From Antennarius striatus (taxonomy: Eukaryota > Chordata > Actinopteri > Lophiiformes > Antennariidae): a stretch of DNA of 64,000 nucleotides. How positions within the stretch are numbered: position 1 is the first letter of the stretch; every line of letters starts with the position of its first letter. The stretch lies in the NCBI RefSeq assembly GCF_040054535.1, contig NC_090785.1, forward strand, positions 14,646,501-14,710,500, read 5' to 3'. This document shows positions 1 to 11,826 of the stretch, in pieces. The translations under genes were made by a program, and so were the position numbers. Under the pieces are notes generated by a model, which did no database searches, had not been told where the DNA came from, and saw only the letters and a program-made list of their open reading frames with translations.

Positions 1-77
1 AGGTGTTATGTCACACAGTTGTTGTCATGACCATGTCATGACGATGGTCCCTATAGATTCAAAAATACCGTGTCATC

Positions 78-78
<1 letters not shown>

Positions 79-155
<77 letters not shown>
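79..155. repeat. (TG)n microsatellite
   Basis: An almost uninterrupted run of TG dinucleotides, about 38 units. The long Cys-Val or His-Thr reading frames over it are artefacts of the repeat. Confidence 0.97.
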
Positions 156-158
<3 letters not shown>

Positions 159-181
159 AATGACAAGGTGTTGGTGTCCAA

Positions 182-360
182 TAAATTAGTAGATATAGTA
201 GTATGTATATACAGTATTTATATGTACAGTATATCCATACATACATATATACAAAGTATGTATGTATATATATAGTCTTTTTCTTCTTTTCATATATATA
301 TATATATATATATGTACGCACACACACAAAATAAATGTATGCATATATACAGACAAATAT

Positions 361-424
<64 letters not shown>

Positions 425-430
425 GAATGA
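182..430. repeat. TA-rich tract followed by (AC)n microsatellite
   Basis: A low-complexity TATG/TA segment (about 190-320) leads into an AC dinucleotide array (about 361-424, one interrupting AT near 400). Together with the TG array at 79-155 it forms a roughly 350-bp simple-sequence block in which TG and AC runs face each other and could pair with each other. Confidence 0.93.
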
Positions 431-1890
431 CGTTTTTTTTGAATCAATAGAAATTATTGGCATAACATGGTCCTGGCATCCACAGTGTGACATAACCCAT
501 AAATGAAACGCGTGCCGCCAGCAGGTATACCCCTCTGAACATATATTCTTTCTCTGGAAAAATATGTTTCACATAAACCCAGAAAAATCATCACTTTTTT
601 CTCCAAAACAAATTAAACCAAAGGAAGATGAGTTTTTTGAAAGCCTCTGATTGAATCAAATGGTACCAATGCAATTAGCATGATTCTGTTTAATGAGGTT
701 GCAGAATAGTCAGACGTTAAAGAGTATTTTCTATAGATGCTGTACAGACAAAATAATCTCTATTTATCCTATTAATTCAGCAGGAGATATTACACTCTGG
801 TAAATTGACTGAAAATCAACTAAACTTCAGCAAGTAGAATAATGAAAAGAGAGGATTTTTTGGGCAGGATTCCGGCATGACACACAATATTCCTTTCATG
901 AGGCAGACTCTGTACGAAAGTAGACTGCAGCTCTAATGACGCACCTTTAAACCAGCTGACTTCTGCTGATCACATTGCTTTCTCCATAAGTTTCCTTTAC
1001 CCTTTATAATAGTCCAGGTGTTCATGCCCCTTTGGAAAATTACATCCTATAACCAAATGATTGTGACAAAGCCATGTGCAATGACATTTTATTTTATATT
1101 GACGTAGCTACCAATGAGGTCTGGCTTCTTCATGGACACATATAGAACTACTTTTGTGCTAATAATCATCCTGTATTGAAGTATGTTTTTCCTTTTTGCT
1201 TAGATTTTCAGAGCACTCGCTTCTTCAACACAATCTTGGGTAATTGTCTTATAATTAGGTTGCAGTCTTTGCAGTATTATCTTCAGTGTTGCACGGTATC
1301 ATTTCCTCAAGTCGAATACTAAATGACTTTAATAGAACATTAGAACATTTACAATGCAATCAATACTTTCCAGGTGATATGTAGAGATTAATGAAGCAGC
1401 TGTGTATCAGTTCGGTTTAGTCAAACTCATTACAGGTTGGATTGAACATTGCTATCGCAGGTCAGATCCTGAAAATAACAGACATGTTTTTAAGCCCACT
1501 TGCAATGAATGTGTTGGATGGATTGCCCATAGTTCAATTTTTTCAATGACATGTTTTTATATTGATGTATTATGTAAAGAGAGGAAGAGAACCTGCCAGG
1601 AGATATTTAAATTAATGATTTAATTAATCAATTGTAAGTTCTAGCAGCAGTAGCTTTGGTTTAGTCAGGGATTCAAGTGAACAGGTGGAAGTCTGACAGT
1701 GGGAGGCCAGTGGGGATGACGTTCTAGTCAAGCATCAGCTACTTATAATGGTTGATTGATAGAAGGAATGCTTCATGGGGAGTGGTTGCACGACACATTA
1801 ACAGGAAATACAGATGTTGTGAAATCTAAATGTAAAATTGTACAAACATGTGCCAAGAAGTAATTCTATTTAATATTTTTACCTCCTCAG
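431..1890. other. Non-coding flank upstream of the NPY receptor
   Basis: AT-rich single-copy-looking sequence with no convincing ORF or recognised repeat. It ends in a pyrimidine-rich tract and AG at 1889-1890 that looks like a 3' splice site just before the receptor start codon, so part of this stretch may be an intron within the receptor 5'UTR. I see no clear promoter. Confidence 0.5.
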
Positions 1891-1927
1891 GCATCAGCCA
1901 AGCCTTGATCTGTCATCTCCTGCTAAG

Positions 1928-3043
1928 ATGAGCCCACCGGACTCATGCAACAGCAGCAGTGAAGGTGAGGCTGCCGAAACCAACCCCTGGTTTCTTCTGA
2001 ACGACAGCATGGGTTTATACTCTCCTGGTTTCCACACTGACATCACCAAGCACCTCGGAGTCCAGGCCACGCTTATCACCGCATACTCCCTCATCATCCT
2101 GCTGGGGCTGGTGGGCAATGCTCTGGTCATATACATGATTATTCGCTACAGAAACATGAGAACAGTGACCAACTTCTTCATAGCCAACCTGGCGGTGGCA
2201 GACCTCCTGGTTGACACTCTTTGCTTGCCCTTCACTCTGGTTTACACTCTGTTAGACGAATGGAAGTTTGGGGCTGTGCTGTGTCACATGGTGCCCTTTG
2301 CCCAGGCCCTGAGTGTGCATGTTTCCATCCTGACCTTGACTGTCATCGCTCTGGACCGTTACCGTTGCATCGTCTTCCATCTTGGCCGGCGCCTAACTTG
2401 GCACTCCAGCTTCCTCATCATGGCAGCCACCTGGACTTTGTCCGCCGTCCTGGCAGCCCCCATGGCCATCTTCAGAGAGTACCGCTACGAAGAGATCCCC
2501 TCCATCAACCTGCGTATCGCCGTCTGCTCTGAGAATTGGCCCCATGGGACTAGTAGGGATGGAGTTATTTACAGTTTCTCTATGCTGCTGTTGCAGTACA
2601 TCATTCCTTTAGCCATCATCAGCTATGCTTACATCTGCATCTGGGTTAAACTGAAGAATCACATCAGCCCGTCCAGCCGAAATGACAGTATCAGTCGCCG
2701 CAAAAAGGCCACCAAGATGTTGGCTCTGGTGGTTGTGGTGTTTGCAATCTGCTGGTTGCCATTCCATGTGATTCAGCTGGCCAGCGATTTGGATCTGGCA
2801 CTCAGGCTGAAGGAGTATAAATTCATTTACACAGTGTTCCATATCATAGCCATGTGCTCGACATTCACCAATCCCGTTCTTTATGGGTGGATGAATAAAA
2901 ACTACAGGAATGGCTTCCTGATGGTCTTCCGCTGCGAGGACAAGCCTGAGTCTTTCCACCCAGAGGGCTCCTTCAGGACACGTTCCTTGAGAAGGCTGAC
3001 ACTGAACGGTCGTAACGGCGGACACCCTCCAACTGCTGTATGA
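1928..3043 (+). CDS. npy7r: Neuropeptide Y/peptide YY receptor, Y2 subfamily, probably Y7
   Basis: Class A G-protein-coupled receptor of 371 residues in one uninterrupted exon. Receptors of this subfamily bind NPY and PYY at the plasma membrane and usually signal through Gi/o. Visible features: N-glycosylation sequon at Asn8; TM1 about 47-72 with the GN motif; TM2 about 82-106 with LAVAD; the Cys119-Cys200 pair expected to bridge TM3 and extracellular loop 2; DRYRCIV at the end of TM3 (143-149; mammalian Y2 has DRHRCIV); CWLPFH in TM6 (275-280); HIIAMCSTFTNPVLYGWMN in TM7 (305-323); and a Cys at 336 in the expected palmitoylation position. The first ATG is chosen because a likely acceptor AG lies at 1889-1890, giving a short leader. 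Y2 and Y7 are hard to separate by eye. Linkage to prelid1, mxd3 and ddx41 (a human 5q-like block) favours Y7, since NPY2R belongs to the 4q-like block. Family call is firm; the Y7 symbol is inference. Confidence 0.93.
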   Translation: MSPPDSCNSSSEGEAAETNPWFLLNDSMGLYSPGFHTDITKHLGVQATLITAYSLIILLGLVGNALVIYMIIRYRNMRTVTNFFIANLAVADLLVDTLCLPFTLVYTLLDEWKFGAVLCHMVPFAQALSVHVSILTLTVIALDRYRCIVFHLGRRLTWHSSFLIMAATWTLSAVLAAPMAIFREYRYEEIPSINLRIAVCSENWPHGTSRDGVIYSFSMLLLQYIIPLAIISYAYICIWVKLKNHISPSSRNDSISRRKKATKMLALVVVVFAICWLPFHVIQLASDLDLALRLKEYKFIYTVFHIIAMCSTFTNPVLYGWMNKNYRNGFLMVFRCEDKPESFHPEGSFRTRSLRRLTLNGRNGGHPPTAV

Positions 3044-4736
3044 GAGTAATACAAATTGAAAGCCTGTAGGATATAACTGAACACAGTGAACACACTTGTG
3101 GTTTCTGGCGCTTGCGGTTCAAACGCATCCCTGTGGCTTGAATGAGTTTGAGTATCTACTGCGTGCCACTGGACAAGACTCAAAGTGTTGCATGCAAATT
3201 GCTTTATTTAAGGTTATTCTTTCATTTGTGAATGGTACTTGTGAAATACATGTGCTGCTTAAGATATATGTATGTGGGGTGTTGATTAACTTTACAAAGT
3301 ATTGTGTTTCTTGTTAATGCAGAACTCCTGATGTTAAATAGTGCTTAATTAATGATGCGCACCATTGCACACACGGCCTAACTGAGGTTATTAATGTCTC
3401 CATCATCACTGAAGGGAAGGAGTTAATTGTAGCAGTGAGAACAAATGTAATTGTTGACTCTTTTTGTTCTGTTTGCTAGATACTTCAAACATTTTGATTA
3501 ATTCCACTGAGTTAATCTAAATGTTGTGTTTTTATTTAATTCAAGTATACTTGCAGGCCTCTGTGTCATAAAGAATGGAAATGAAAACCATTGACATGCC
3601 TGAAGTGTGATCAACAAGTTCTTGATGTCTTCATTACTGAAGGTGGGCAGCTGTTTTAGGATGTTAAAAGGGATTTGGAAAAGCAAGTGATTCTTCACTC
3701 AGCTGTTAAAGAGTCCTTAGTGGTTTTCTAATAATGAACAATTATTGAGGAACATAAATCAACCACAGACACTCAGGTAACACATTTTAAGCCACCGGTG
3801 TGCACCTAACTCCCAGAGCTGATTTGACCACAAGGACACATTGTGTTCTGTTCCTCCATCATAATCATAGCCTTAGCTTGGCTGTGAATTTCCCAGTCTG
3901 GAATCATTAAAGTATGCCTTAGTAAAGTATATCTACCTAAAGCTTTACACTATAATTGAATTGGGATAAGTGTAAAAATAATGCCTATCAGATTGTATCA
4001 GATGTAAAGCTGAAACTATATTGATCACAGACAGTTTATTAAGAAAATTTAAACTTTTGGGTGTAACCGTGTCTGAATGTGTTTTTTCCCATCCAAACAT
4101 TAGGGTCGTACAGGAAGGGTAATCTTGAACCTAACAGAAAATCTGTTAGGTTCAAGATTCTGTTAGGTTCAAGATTAAGACGAAGCACCGTATTTATTTC
4201 ATCAGAGAAAACTGAGGCTAATCCAACAAAAAACTTAAAGATAACATGATAAAATTAAAAAGGAGTCAGAATACTGTCCAATAAAGAATTTCGTGAACAC
4301 ATGGCCTACAAAGTGTGAGTCATTTTACTACAGAGAAAATATGTTCTCTGTATTACTTGTACTTGAAACCCACATTTCCTGACTGAGGCTGTATTGCTTA
4401 TGTTTTCAAGACAAGCGTTGAGCTTGATTGTATGGCATAAAATCAAGTAACATCAATGTTTGAAGGTTCGACTGAGGGGAACAATAGAAAGAAAGATAAT
4501 CCATCAAATCCTGAGTGTGTTTTCATGCAGGACACTGTAGGCCTTCACCATATTAAAGGTGTGCCTCACAATTGTTCTGGCAAATTTCTCGTTTTCTTAA
4601 TTCAAATTCACACCAAGAAGCATTTATGTGAAAGAACAAAGAAATACCATTCTTAAAACTGATATTAATGAGTTTGATTGACATTTCCTTCAGTGCAAAA
4701 AGATTTTTGAGATACTGTATATATACTGTATATATA
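3044..4736. other. Non-coding interval after the NPY receptor
   Basis: Probably the receptor 3'UTR followed by intergenic DNA. AATAAA occurs at 4280-4285, but I cannot tell whether the transcript reaches it. A notable hairpin plus direct repeat is at 4121-4176 (separate entry). No convincing ORF. Confidence 0.5.
4121..4176. repeat. Perfect 18-bp hairpin with third tandem arm
   Basis: Left arm AATCTTGAACCTAACAGA (4121-4138), a 3-nt loop, and its exact reverse complement (4142-4159). The right arm is then repeated directly at 4160-4176 (17 of 18 bases). Confidence 0.9.
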
Positions 4737-5774
4737 TATTAAAAAGTATTCTGCCACCTTCCTTGACTCGCATATGATGTCGGTCCACTTTTTACAGCTA
4801 TAACGGCTTTAGCTCTTCTGGGAATGCTGTCCACATGGTGTAGGAGTGTGTTTATGGGATTTTTCGACCATTCTTCCAGAAGCGCGTTTGTGAGGTCACA
4901 CACTGATGTTGGTCTAGAAAGCCTGGCTCTCAGTCTTCACTGTAATTCAAAGGTGTTCTAGGTCAGGGCTCTGTGCAGGCCAATAAAGTTCATCCACACC
5001 ACACTTGCTTTGTGCACTGCATTCATGTTGGAAGAGGAAGGGGCTGTTCCAGCAAAACTGGGAGCATGGAATTGTCCAAAATGTCTTTCACTGGAATTAA
5101 GGGGCAAATCCAGCCCCACAAAAAGAACCACGCACTATAATCCCCCGTCCACCAAACTTTACGCTTGGCACAATGCAGTCTAACAAGTATCGTTCTCCTG
5201 GCAACCACTAAACCGATTCTTCACTCCAGAGTGCTTCTCCATTGCTCTAGAGTCCACTGCATCCGAAGCTCTGCATTGCACTTCGTGATATATGGCTGAG
5301 ATGCAGCTGCCTGGCTATGGAAACCCAATCCATGAAGCTCTCTACACAATGTTCTTGAGCTAATCTGAAGACCTCATAAAATCGGGAGGATATAGCGATT
5401 GACTCTACAAAAAGTTGCCGACCTGTTTTCACTACATGTCTCAGCATTTTTTGACCCCACTCCATCAATTTAGGTGGCCTACCACTTTATGGCTGAATTG
5501 CTGTCGTTCCCACATCAATTTTTTTAGAATAAAGCTGACTGTGAAATATTTAGGAGCGAGAAAATGTCACTACTGAATTTGTTGCACAGATGGCTTCCTA
5601 TCACAGTTCCACGCTGGAATTCACTGAGGTCCTGAGAGAGACCCATTCTGTCACAGATGTTTGTTAAAGCAGTCTGCATTCCAAAGTGCTTTGATTTTAT
5701 ACATCAGTGGCCATGAAAGTGATCGGAACACCCAATCTGATTAATTGGATGGGTAAGCAAATACTTTTAGAATA
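4737..5774 (-). mobile_element. Tc1/mariner-type DNA transposon relic
   Basis: About 1.04 kb with imperfect terminal inverted repeats: TATTAAAAAGTATTCTGCC at the left end and, read inward from the right end, TATTCTAAAAGTATTTGC. The minus strand carries broken pieces of a Tc1-like transposase. Around 5468-5247 a segment includes GQKMLRHVVKTGRQLFVESI, and around 5208-5023 further pieces include DILDNSMLP. Frames are interrupted by stops and shifts and the middle is partly missing, so it cannot encode an active enzyme. Family assignment rests on my recognition of the transposase; the TIRs are directly visible. Confidence 0.85.
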
Positions 5775-6105
5775 TGATGTGCATGTATAAAATTAAAACA
5801 GAAAATATTCCAAATATGTTTTCACAATCGCACAATATCAATTTAATTAATATTTCCCAATAAAAATGATTTTATGGCCATTAAAAACAGGTTTATTTTG
5901 CCAAATGACCCCCTCATTTTCAGAGAAACTTTGCAGTCAGGTGCTGCCCTCTAGTGTTCAGAGTTGATATTGCATATGCACCACCTACCGGAAGTGTCGT
6001 CTGCAGTTGACCTTCTCTCCAGTCCGAACCACGTTTGACGTGGTTCACGGGGGAACGGGCGCTGAAGTTCATCCCGACAGATAATGCACATTCGTTCACT
6101 GCGAA

Positions 6106-6116
6106 TGACGTCGTCA
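6106..6116. promoter_or_regulatory. CRE-like site near the prelid1 5' end
   Basis: TGACGTCGTCA matches 7 of 8 bases of the CREB/ATF palindrome TGACGTCA. It lies just before a possible splice donor (CATACAG|gtaaca, 6120/6121). With the acceptor at 6511/6512 this suggests a non-coding first exon of prelid1. If so, the site is in or just downstream of the transcription start. Function is inferred from the motif only. Confidence 0.35.
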
Positions 6117-6541
6117 TACAGGTAACAATATCTGCTTTGGAAACGAAAACACCTGTTTATCGATTGAATATCTCCTCAATAAATGGGTATATTAATGTTC
6201 CGCCATTGATTCTTGACTACATGCTAACGCTAGTTTATGCTATCCAGAAAATGCAGGAACGCTTACGTGACAAACGTGACAGTAGCAGTTTATGGTATAC
6301 AGTTTAAAATATTCCTCACGTACATTAAACCCCGTGTTTCTCCTTAGCTATATCAGGGGTAAACGTGATTATTTTGTGTGATTTTGTGCTGCTAAGACCG
6401 ACAACTGTCACGTTTAGCCCTAATCCGTTAGATGTCCATTACGCCTGTGCCTGGAGTCCCGGTGGTTTTATTCTCAGGTTGAAGACAAACACATGTTTTG
6501 TGCTGCCTCCACAGGGACTGCCCGAGTAAACACAGGGAACA

Positions 6542-9500
6542 ATGGTGAAGTATTTCTGCGGTGCAGATCTGCTCAAAGGCACCTGGGACCAAGTCTGTGT
6601 TGCTTTCTGGCAGCGGTATCCGAATCCTTACAGGTGAGATCGGTGACTGCAGTCAGAAGCGAGGCTCAGCACTTGTGCATTTAGATTGTTAATCAGTATT
6701 GTAAAATTATTGACTGTATCTTAATCAAGAACTTTACAAATACTTCATTATGTACCTCATTTGAGAGGATCCTTCAGTTCTGGATGAGAGTACAAACGCC
6801 TAAAGAGAAATTTCTACGAGTCCAGTGGATTGATTTATACGTCTTTAATAATCACTAGTTTCATGACACATTCATTTGAATTGGGATTTTTATTTCTTGT
6901 TTTTTTTAAAAATCCTTTATCCTCTTTTTCCCTTATTTGACGGTCTTGTTTTAATGTCTATTGTCACAAAGATTAGGAATGAATGAAGTACTGTACAACT
7001 ATCCATACACGTGTCATGATAGTGGGGGAAACATGTCATTCTGTTCAGACATGCTGCGAACTGTAAACCACTAAGAACTCTTCAATACTATTGGGTTTTT
7101 TACGTGAAGTATGCCTGAGTGGTGGTTTTTTGTATTTTGGGATTTCTATCAGTTATTTTTTGTTGTTGTATTGTTCTTTGAGTATTAAATTTTTGTCTAT
7201 TGAATACATATTCACCAAGTTGTTAGGGGCCTTTTGTTCATTAGAAACGTTTAACTGTTTTTATTTTGTTATTATTGCCTCACCAACATATTCATGTTGT
7301 TAAGAAAAGGGTGGTTTATTATTTTTCCAGCTCAATATTTGTTTCATAGATGTCATATAGACATCTATGATTATATGTTTGTGATTATATGTTTGTACAG
7401 CAAAACCTTGAGATACGTGTTGAAAGTCAAATATTCTGCATTTAAAATACCTAAAGTCATTTTAATTTAAAAAACAACAAACATGTTTTCATCAACCAGC
7501 AGATATGCGTACTTTACCTGTGCATAATTAATTATATATGTTACATAAACAATACAGTTTGAAAAGAAATGCAGAAGTCACAAGAACACACGAGCTACGT
7601 CTTTACTCCATGAACGAGATCCGGTCTCAGCGGATGTTGTATCCATCTGGTAACTAGTGGTGGTGTCCTGAAGCACGGCTCGAATCTCAGATTTTCACTC
7701 GTATGTCGAACAAAAATATGGAGAGAGCGACAGCTCGTATCTCAAAAAACTTGTATGTCCGTGAGCTCGTATCTCAAGGTACTGCTGTATCTGCTAATGC
7801 TGTTTTAAACTACAGTGCATTTAGACAGTGATTGTGATAAGTGGATGTTGATAAATATATTAAATTTTATGTCTTTTGCTAATTGACTTTTTCCAAGATA
7901 AAAAAAAAACCTCAGGATGGGCTGTTGAATTGACTATTAAATGAGTTTTAGTGGCTTTTCCATTGGCAGCAATCAAACAAGTGAATCTCTACAAAAGGAA
8001 AAGGAATCGCCCCCTCAGTCATTTCCCGATGGCTCCATCGTTCAGTCTGAAGTTGTTAGTTCAGTTTTTTACTGCGCCAGCAGTCGCTGCTTTTACATCA
8101 AAATAGTTTTTCTCATATATTGAAAACGTGTAATGGGTCTTTCTTCCAAACCGTTGGCATCATGTACACTAATTGGTGTGATTTAATTTAAGAAAATAAA
8201 TGACAGAAGAATTTGTAATGAACATGAGCATTACTGCTGACACTTGTGTATTTGTTTTTGATTTTTTCCTGTTTTCCTACAGTAACCATGTTTTGACTGA
8301 AGACATCATTTTCCGAGAAGTTACTCCAACCAACTGCCTCATTTCCAGACGTTTGTTGACCAAAACTAGTCGAGCTCCTCGCTGGATGGAGCGCTACCTT
8401 CCGAAGCACATGGCCAGTTCAGCATACATCATCGAGGATTCCATTGTGGACCCTCAGAAAAGGACCATGACTACTTTCACCTGGAACATCAGCCACGCTC
8501 GCCTCATGGTACCAGTGTCTGCTTCAACAAGCACATAACTAGACGGTAATCAAAAACATGGCCTCATGATGCTTTGCTTTTGTTTCCAGTCTGTGGAAGA
8601 GAGGTGCAAGTACCGTATTAACCCTGAAAACTGCAGCTTTACGGAGATAAAAAGAGAGGCCTGGATTTCTTCCAACGTCTTTGGGCTCAGCCGAGCTATT
8701 CAGGTCAGTAGAGTAAAGGGGAGCGCTGCAATCTGCAGCTACCCTGGAAGAGCTGTGTGTGTTGTTTAATAGTGAAACATGACCCCCCCCCCCACCTCCA
8801 CCACGCTGCAGTCAGTAACATAAGGCACAGTGTTTGACCAACCAGCTTTAGAACATAGATTGGACGTGGGCCATGTGTCCTCATCAAAACATTCCATAAG
8901 ACCAACATTCTAATTTGCAAATTTGTCATCATATATTGTTTGTTCTCTTTCCATGTTGATAATTCCTCATTTAAGATTTAATTATTACTCTCTGGGGAAA
9001 TTCTTTTTACATCTTAGTACATATTGTTACATATATACACACACACAAAGGGCCTACAGACCTGTGGAGTGATGGGTAACCACGTAGCAGCGCCCTGGAA
9101 GTAGTTTTTGGGATGTGGTGCCTTGTCAGTCCACACTGGACTAAACCCGGTTCACTGGCCAGGTCCCTGAGATCTGAACTCTTGCTACACATTTCAAAAG
9201 AATAAATTAGCAATCACCCACATACTGTATCTCACATACTGTATGTCTAATGCACGACAAAAAAAAAGCAGATTCTTAGATTTGCACAATAGCAGGCTTT
9301 ATATTATATAGAATAGAGTACATGAGACAGAAGTGTGTGTAAACATGTTTTATTGTTGACTTTGTGTCTTCTCTCACCAGGAATTTGGTCTCGCGAGGTT
9401 TAAGACCAGCGTCACAAAGACCATGAAAGGATTTGACTTTGTGCTGGCCAGAATGCAAGGTACGCTGTCAGGAATGATGACATCAGTTTGTGTGGCAGAA

Positions 9501-9959
9501 GCTTCTTTCACTAAATAGACAGAAACAGAGACCACCTGCACTGTTCCTGTCAAAGCAATATATTCACTATGACGAAGGAACGACCAGGAAGCACACGTGT
9601 TCTGCTGCTCGTGGTGCTGAAGATTAGAAGTACTGTATTTTTCATCTGCGTGACTTCACTCTAAATACTTTGACTTCTAAAAGCTGAGAAGTATTTGGAG
9701 TGAATGAAGTGAAGCCAGACTTTAGTTACTGTTTATTACACTTCTTAGGGCTCTAGATTTTTAACACATTTTCTTGAACTAAAGAAGTATCCCAGTCTTC
9801 CAACTGATATTATAACTGCTGTGTTTTATTGTTGTAGGTGACACTCCATCACGAACCTTAGCAGAAACGGCTACGGAGCGAGCGAGAGAGACGGCACTGG
9901 CTGCCAAGGAGAAAGCCAAAGATCTCGCCTCGCACGCCCAGAAAAAGCAATATGTCTGA
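6542..9959 (+). CDS. prelid1: PRELI domain-containing protein 1, five coding exons
   Basis: Coding exons 6542-6633, 8283-8508, 8590-8703, 9381-9459 and 9838-9959 have GT-AG borders and matching phases and give 210 residues (human PRELID1 is about 219). The protein works in the mitochondrial intermembrane space with TRIAP1, carrying phosphatidic acid to the inner membrane for cardiolipin synthesis. The start MVKYFCGADLLKGTWDQV and the following WQRYPNPYSNHVLTED are the conserved beginning of the PRELI/MSF1 domain, which spans about residues 1-175. RRLLTKTSRAPRW and the amphipathic C-terminal Ala/Lys/Glu-rich helix (about 185-210) fit PRELID1 rather than SLMO/PRELID2-3. The ATG has a good context (gaacaATGG). 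A 5'UTR intron is likely (acceptor at 6511/6512). Intron 1 carries a MITE. It converges on mxd3, the same neighbour as in human. The zebrafish-style a/b suffix cannot be assigned. Confidence 0.95.
7398..7787. mobile_element. pogo/Tigger-like MITE with TA target duplication (prelid1 intron 1)
   Basis: A 390-bp non-coding element with terminal inverted repeats CAGCAAAACCTTGAGATACG at the left and CAGCAGTACCTTGAGATACG (reverse complement of the right end), flanked on both sides by TA (7396-7397 and 7788-7789). The CAG start, TA duplication and lack of an ORF fit a non-autonomous Tc1/mariner-superfamily element of pogo/Tigger style. It lies wholly inside the first coding intron of prelid1. Confidence 0.85.
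9035..9190. repeat. Probable diverged interspersed repeat (prelid1 intron 4)
   Basis: A short CA run followed by a GC-richer stretch with GCAGCGCCCTGGAAG and GGATGTGGTGCCTTG, which resembles a common fish SINE-like repeat. The rest is too diverged for a firm family call. Confidence 0.4.
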
Positions 9960-10544
9960 GCTGCAGAGATGTTCAGTTCTTCTGCCACCGATGTTGGAGC
10001 AGATTTTTATCCTCACTACCCTCACTCATTGTTCAGCAGGGGATAGGCAAACCGATCCCGGACATGGGTAGACACCGTCAGGAAGCATCCAACCGAAGTG
10101 GTGGGTGGACCATAAAAGGCCTGAGCTGGGTTCAAGAGCCTTCCAACCTCCATGCTTGAATTACACTGAAATCTAAACTTTGATTGTGGATCATCTCAGT
10201 TTTTACAACAGATAGGGATCTCAAAAAAGAAATGGGTGACTTGGATCTGAGTGCCAAACAATGGCAAGAGCACTTAACCAGTAATGATAGTTTGTCAGAC
10301 CTTGGTACCAATTAAGATTACTCGGGCACGACTGAAACATCTCATCTTGCTCCAAGTTGAATTTCATAACCTGATATATTTTTGGCAGTCATAACTTCTT
10401 ATAGAAGTTAGGATTCTGATATCATCCTAAGACTTGTTTGCAAAAGATTTGTCTTTATCTAAAGTCAGGATATGTTTAGAGGTAAAAATGACACTTTTAA
10501 TGCAACAATGTGCTCTTGTTCCAGCAATTAAAAATATCCTTGTC

Positions 10545-10550
10545 AATAAA
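10545..10550 (+). terminator. Poly(A) signal, prelid1
   Basis: AATAAA about 590 bp after the prelid1 stop codon, followed by a GT-rich stretch (TTCTGTGGTGTCTGTG) of the kind expected downstream of a cleavage site. Only about 280 bp separate it from the opposing mxd3 poly(A) signal. Confidence 0.7.
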
Positions 10551-10829
10551 CGGACAGCTTTTGTTACCATCATTCTGTGGTGTCTGTGATTATTTGGGAG
10601 ATGGGACACAAGGACGTTTGTGTAATTTTAGTCAAGACTGAATTATCTATGAACTAAAAAAAAATTCTTAAAGTTGTCCCTGTCTGAATAACACCCGAGT
10701 CCAGATTGTCAACACATGTGAGTGAATGCCATCAAAATCTATTCAGAACTTTGTGAGCAATCCTAACAACCAATACCGTAAAACCATGATTGTCTCAGTG
10801 GAAATGACAAATGGAAAATATAGAAAATA

Positions 10830-10835
10830 TTTATT
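10830..10835 (-). terminator. Poly(A) signal, mxd3
   Basis: AATAAA on the minus strand (TTTATT as written), about 1 kb beyond the mxd3 stop codon. This would give mxd3 a roughly 1-kb 3'UTR (about 10830-11826), which otherwise holds no ORF. Confidence 0.6.
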
Positions 10836-11826
10836 CAATTAAAAAAAAAGCTTACACCAGTATAAAAATGCTACATAATATTACTGGGTGGGGAGAGATG
10901 AATGCATACATAATAAGATAGTAAGGCATCTTGCATATACATAAGGGAAAGAAAAAAAGCACCTTCGATTATTAAATACATAGCAATGATTATGATACGT
11001 AAATGTAAAAAGCAGACGTGACCATAACATTAGCAGTTAATTAAACTGTACATGTGATTGAGTTTCTCTTAATGCCAGCATCACATTTCTTGTCCTTGAT
11101 TACACATCAGCTTGTGCACAAACACACCAAATGAATATTTGGCACAATTTCTTAATCGCAAGACACAAATGTGCAAATATGACCGGTTATTAGCTGTTTG
11201 GTTTTCTTTATGATATACCCACAATCTTTTTTTTAGACATAGCAAGTGCAATGTGTGGAAAACTTGTGCAACAGATGAATAAGATAAAAAAACAAAACAA
11301 CATGAGTGATCTTACAGAACAGGACAATAACAAAAATTTAAAAAAAGGCACAGATTACTGTTTAAGTGCCTGCTACGCATGACATGACTGACATGTGAAC
11401 TTGGTGCTGAGGAAAGCCGGTGGAGAATGCTAAACCCAATCTGATTTGAAGGCAGAATTCAGCCTAGCCACGCTGTAGTGAAGAATAAGTTAAGGGTTTT
11501 GAATGAAGAGCCTCGAAGGGTGAATAATAAGAGCAGATTGCATGACTGACGCCTCATGGATTTGGAAACGACTGATACCAAAAATATATGTGTAATGTTA
11601 AATCCACCCCAGCCCCAGTGACTTTAACTGCTATTCAGTGCATATTGACACAGCTTGTAGTATTACCATTTAGCTCGTGGTCTGACATGAAAAATTAATA
11701 CAAAAATGTGTTCATTTGTACAGTAACAACTCTGTCCTCTTCCTCTGTATCCTTGTTTTTTTTGGAATGTTTTCTCCTCCTGTCCACCTGGTGACATTGA
11801 ATGCATTATAGCGGGTTCTACTGGCG

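Noticed and set aside
73-506. Long Cys-Val and His-Thr reading frames on both strands
   Set aside because: They are translations of TG/CA microsatellites.
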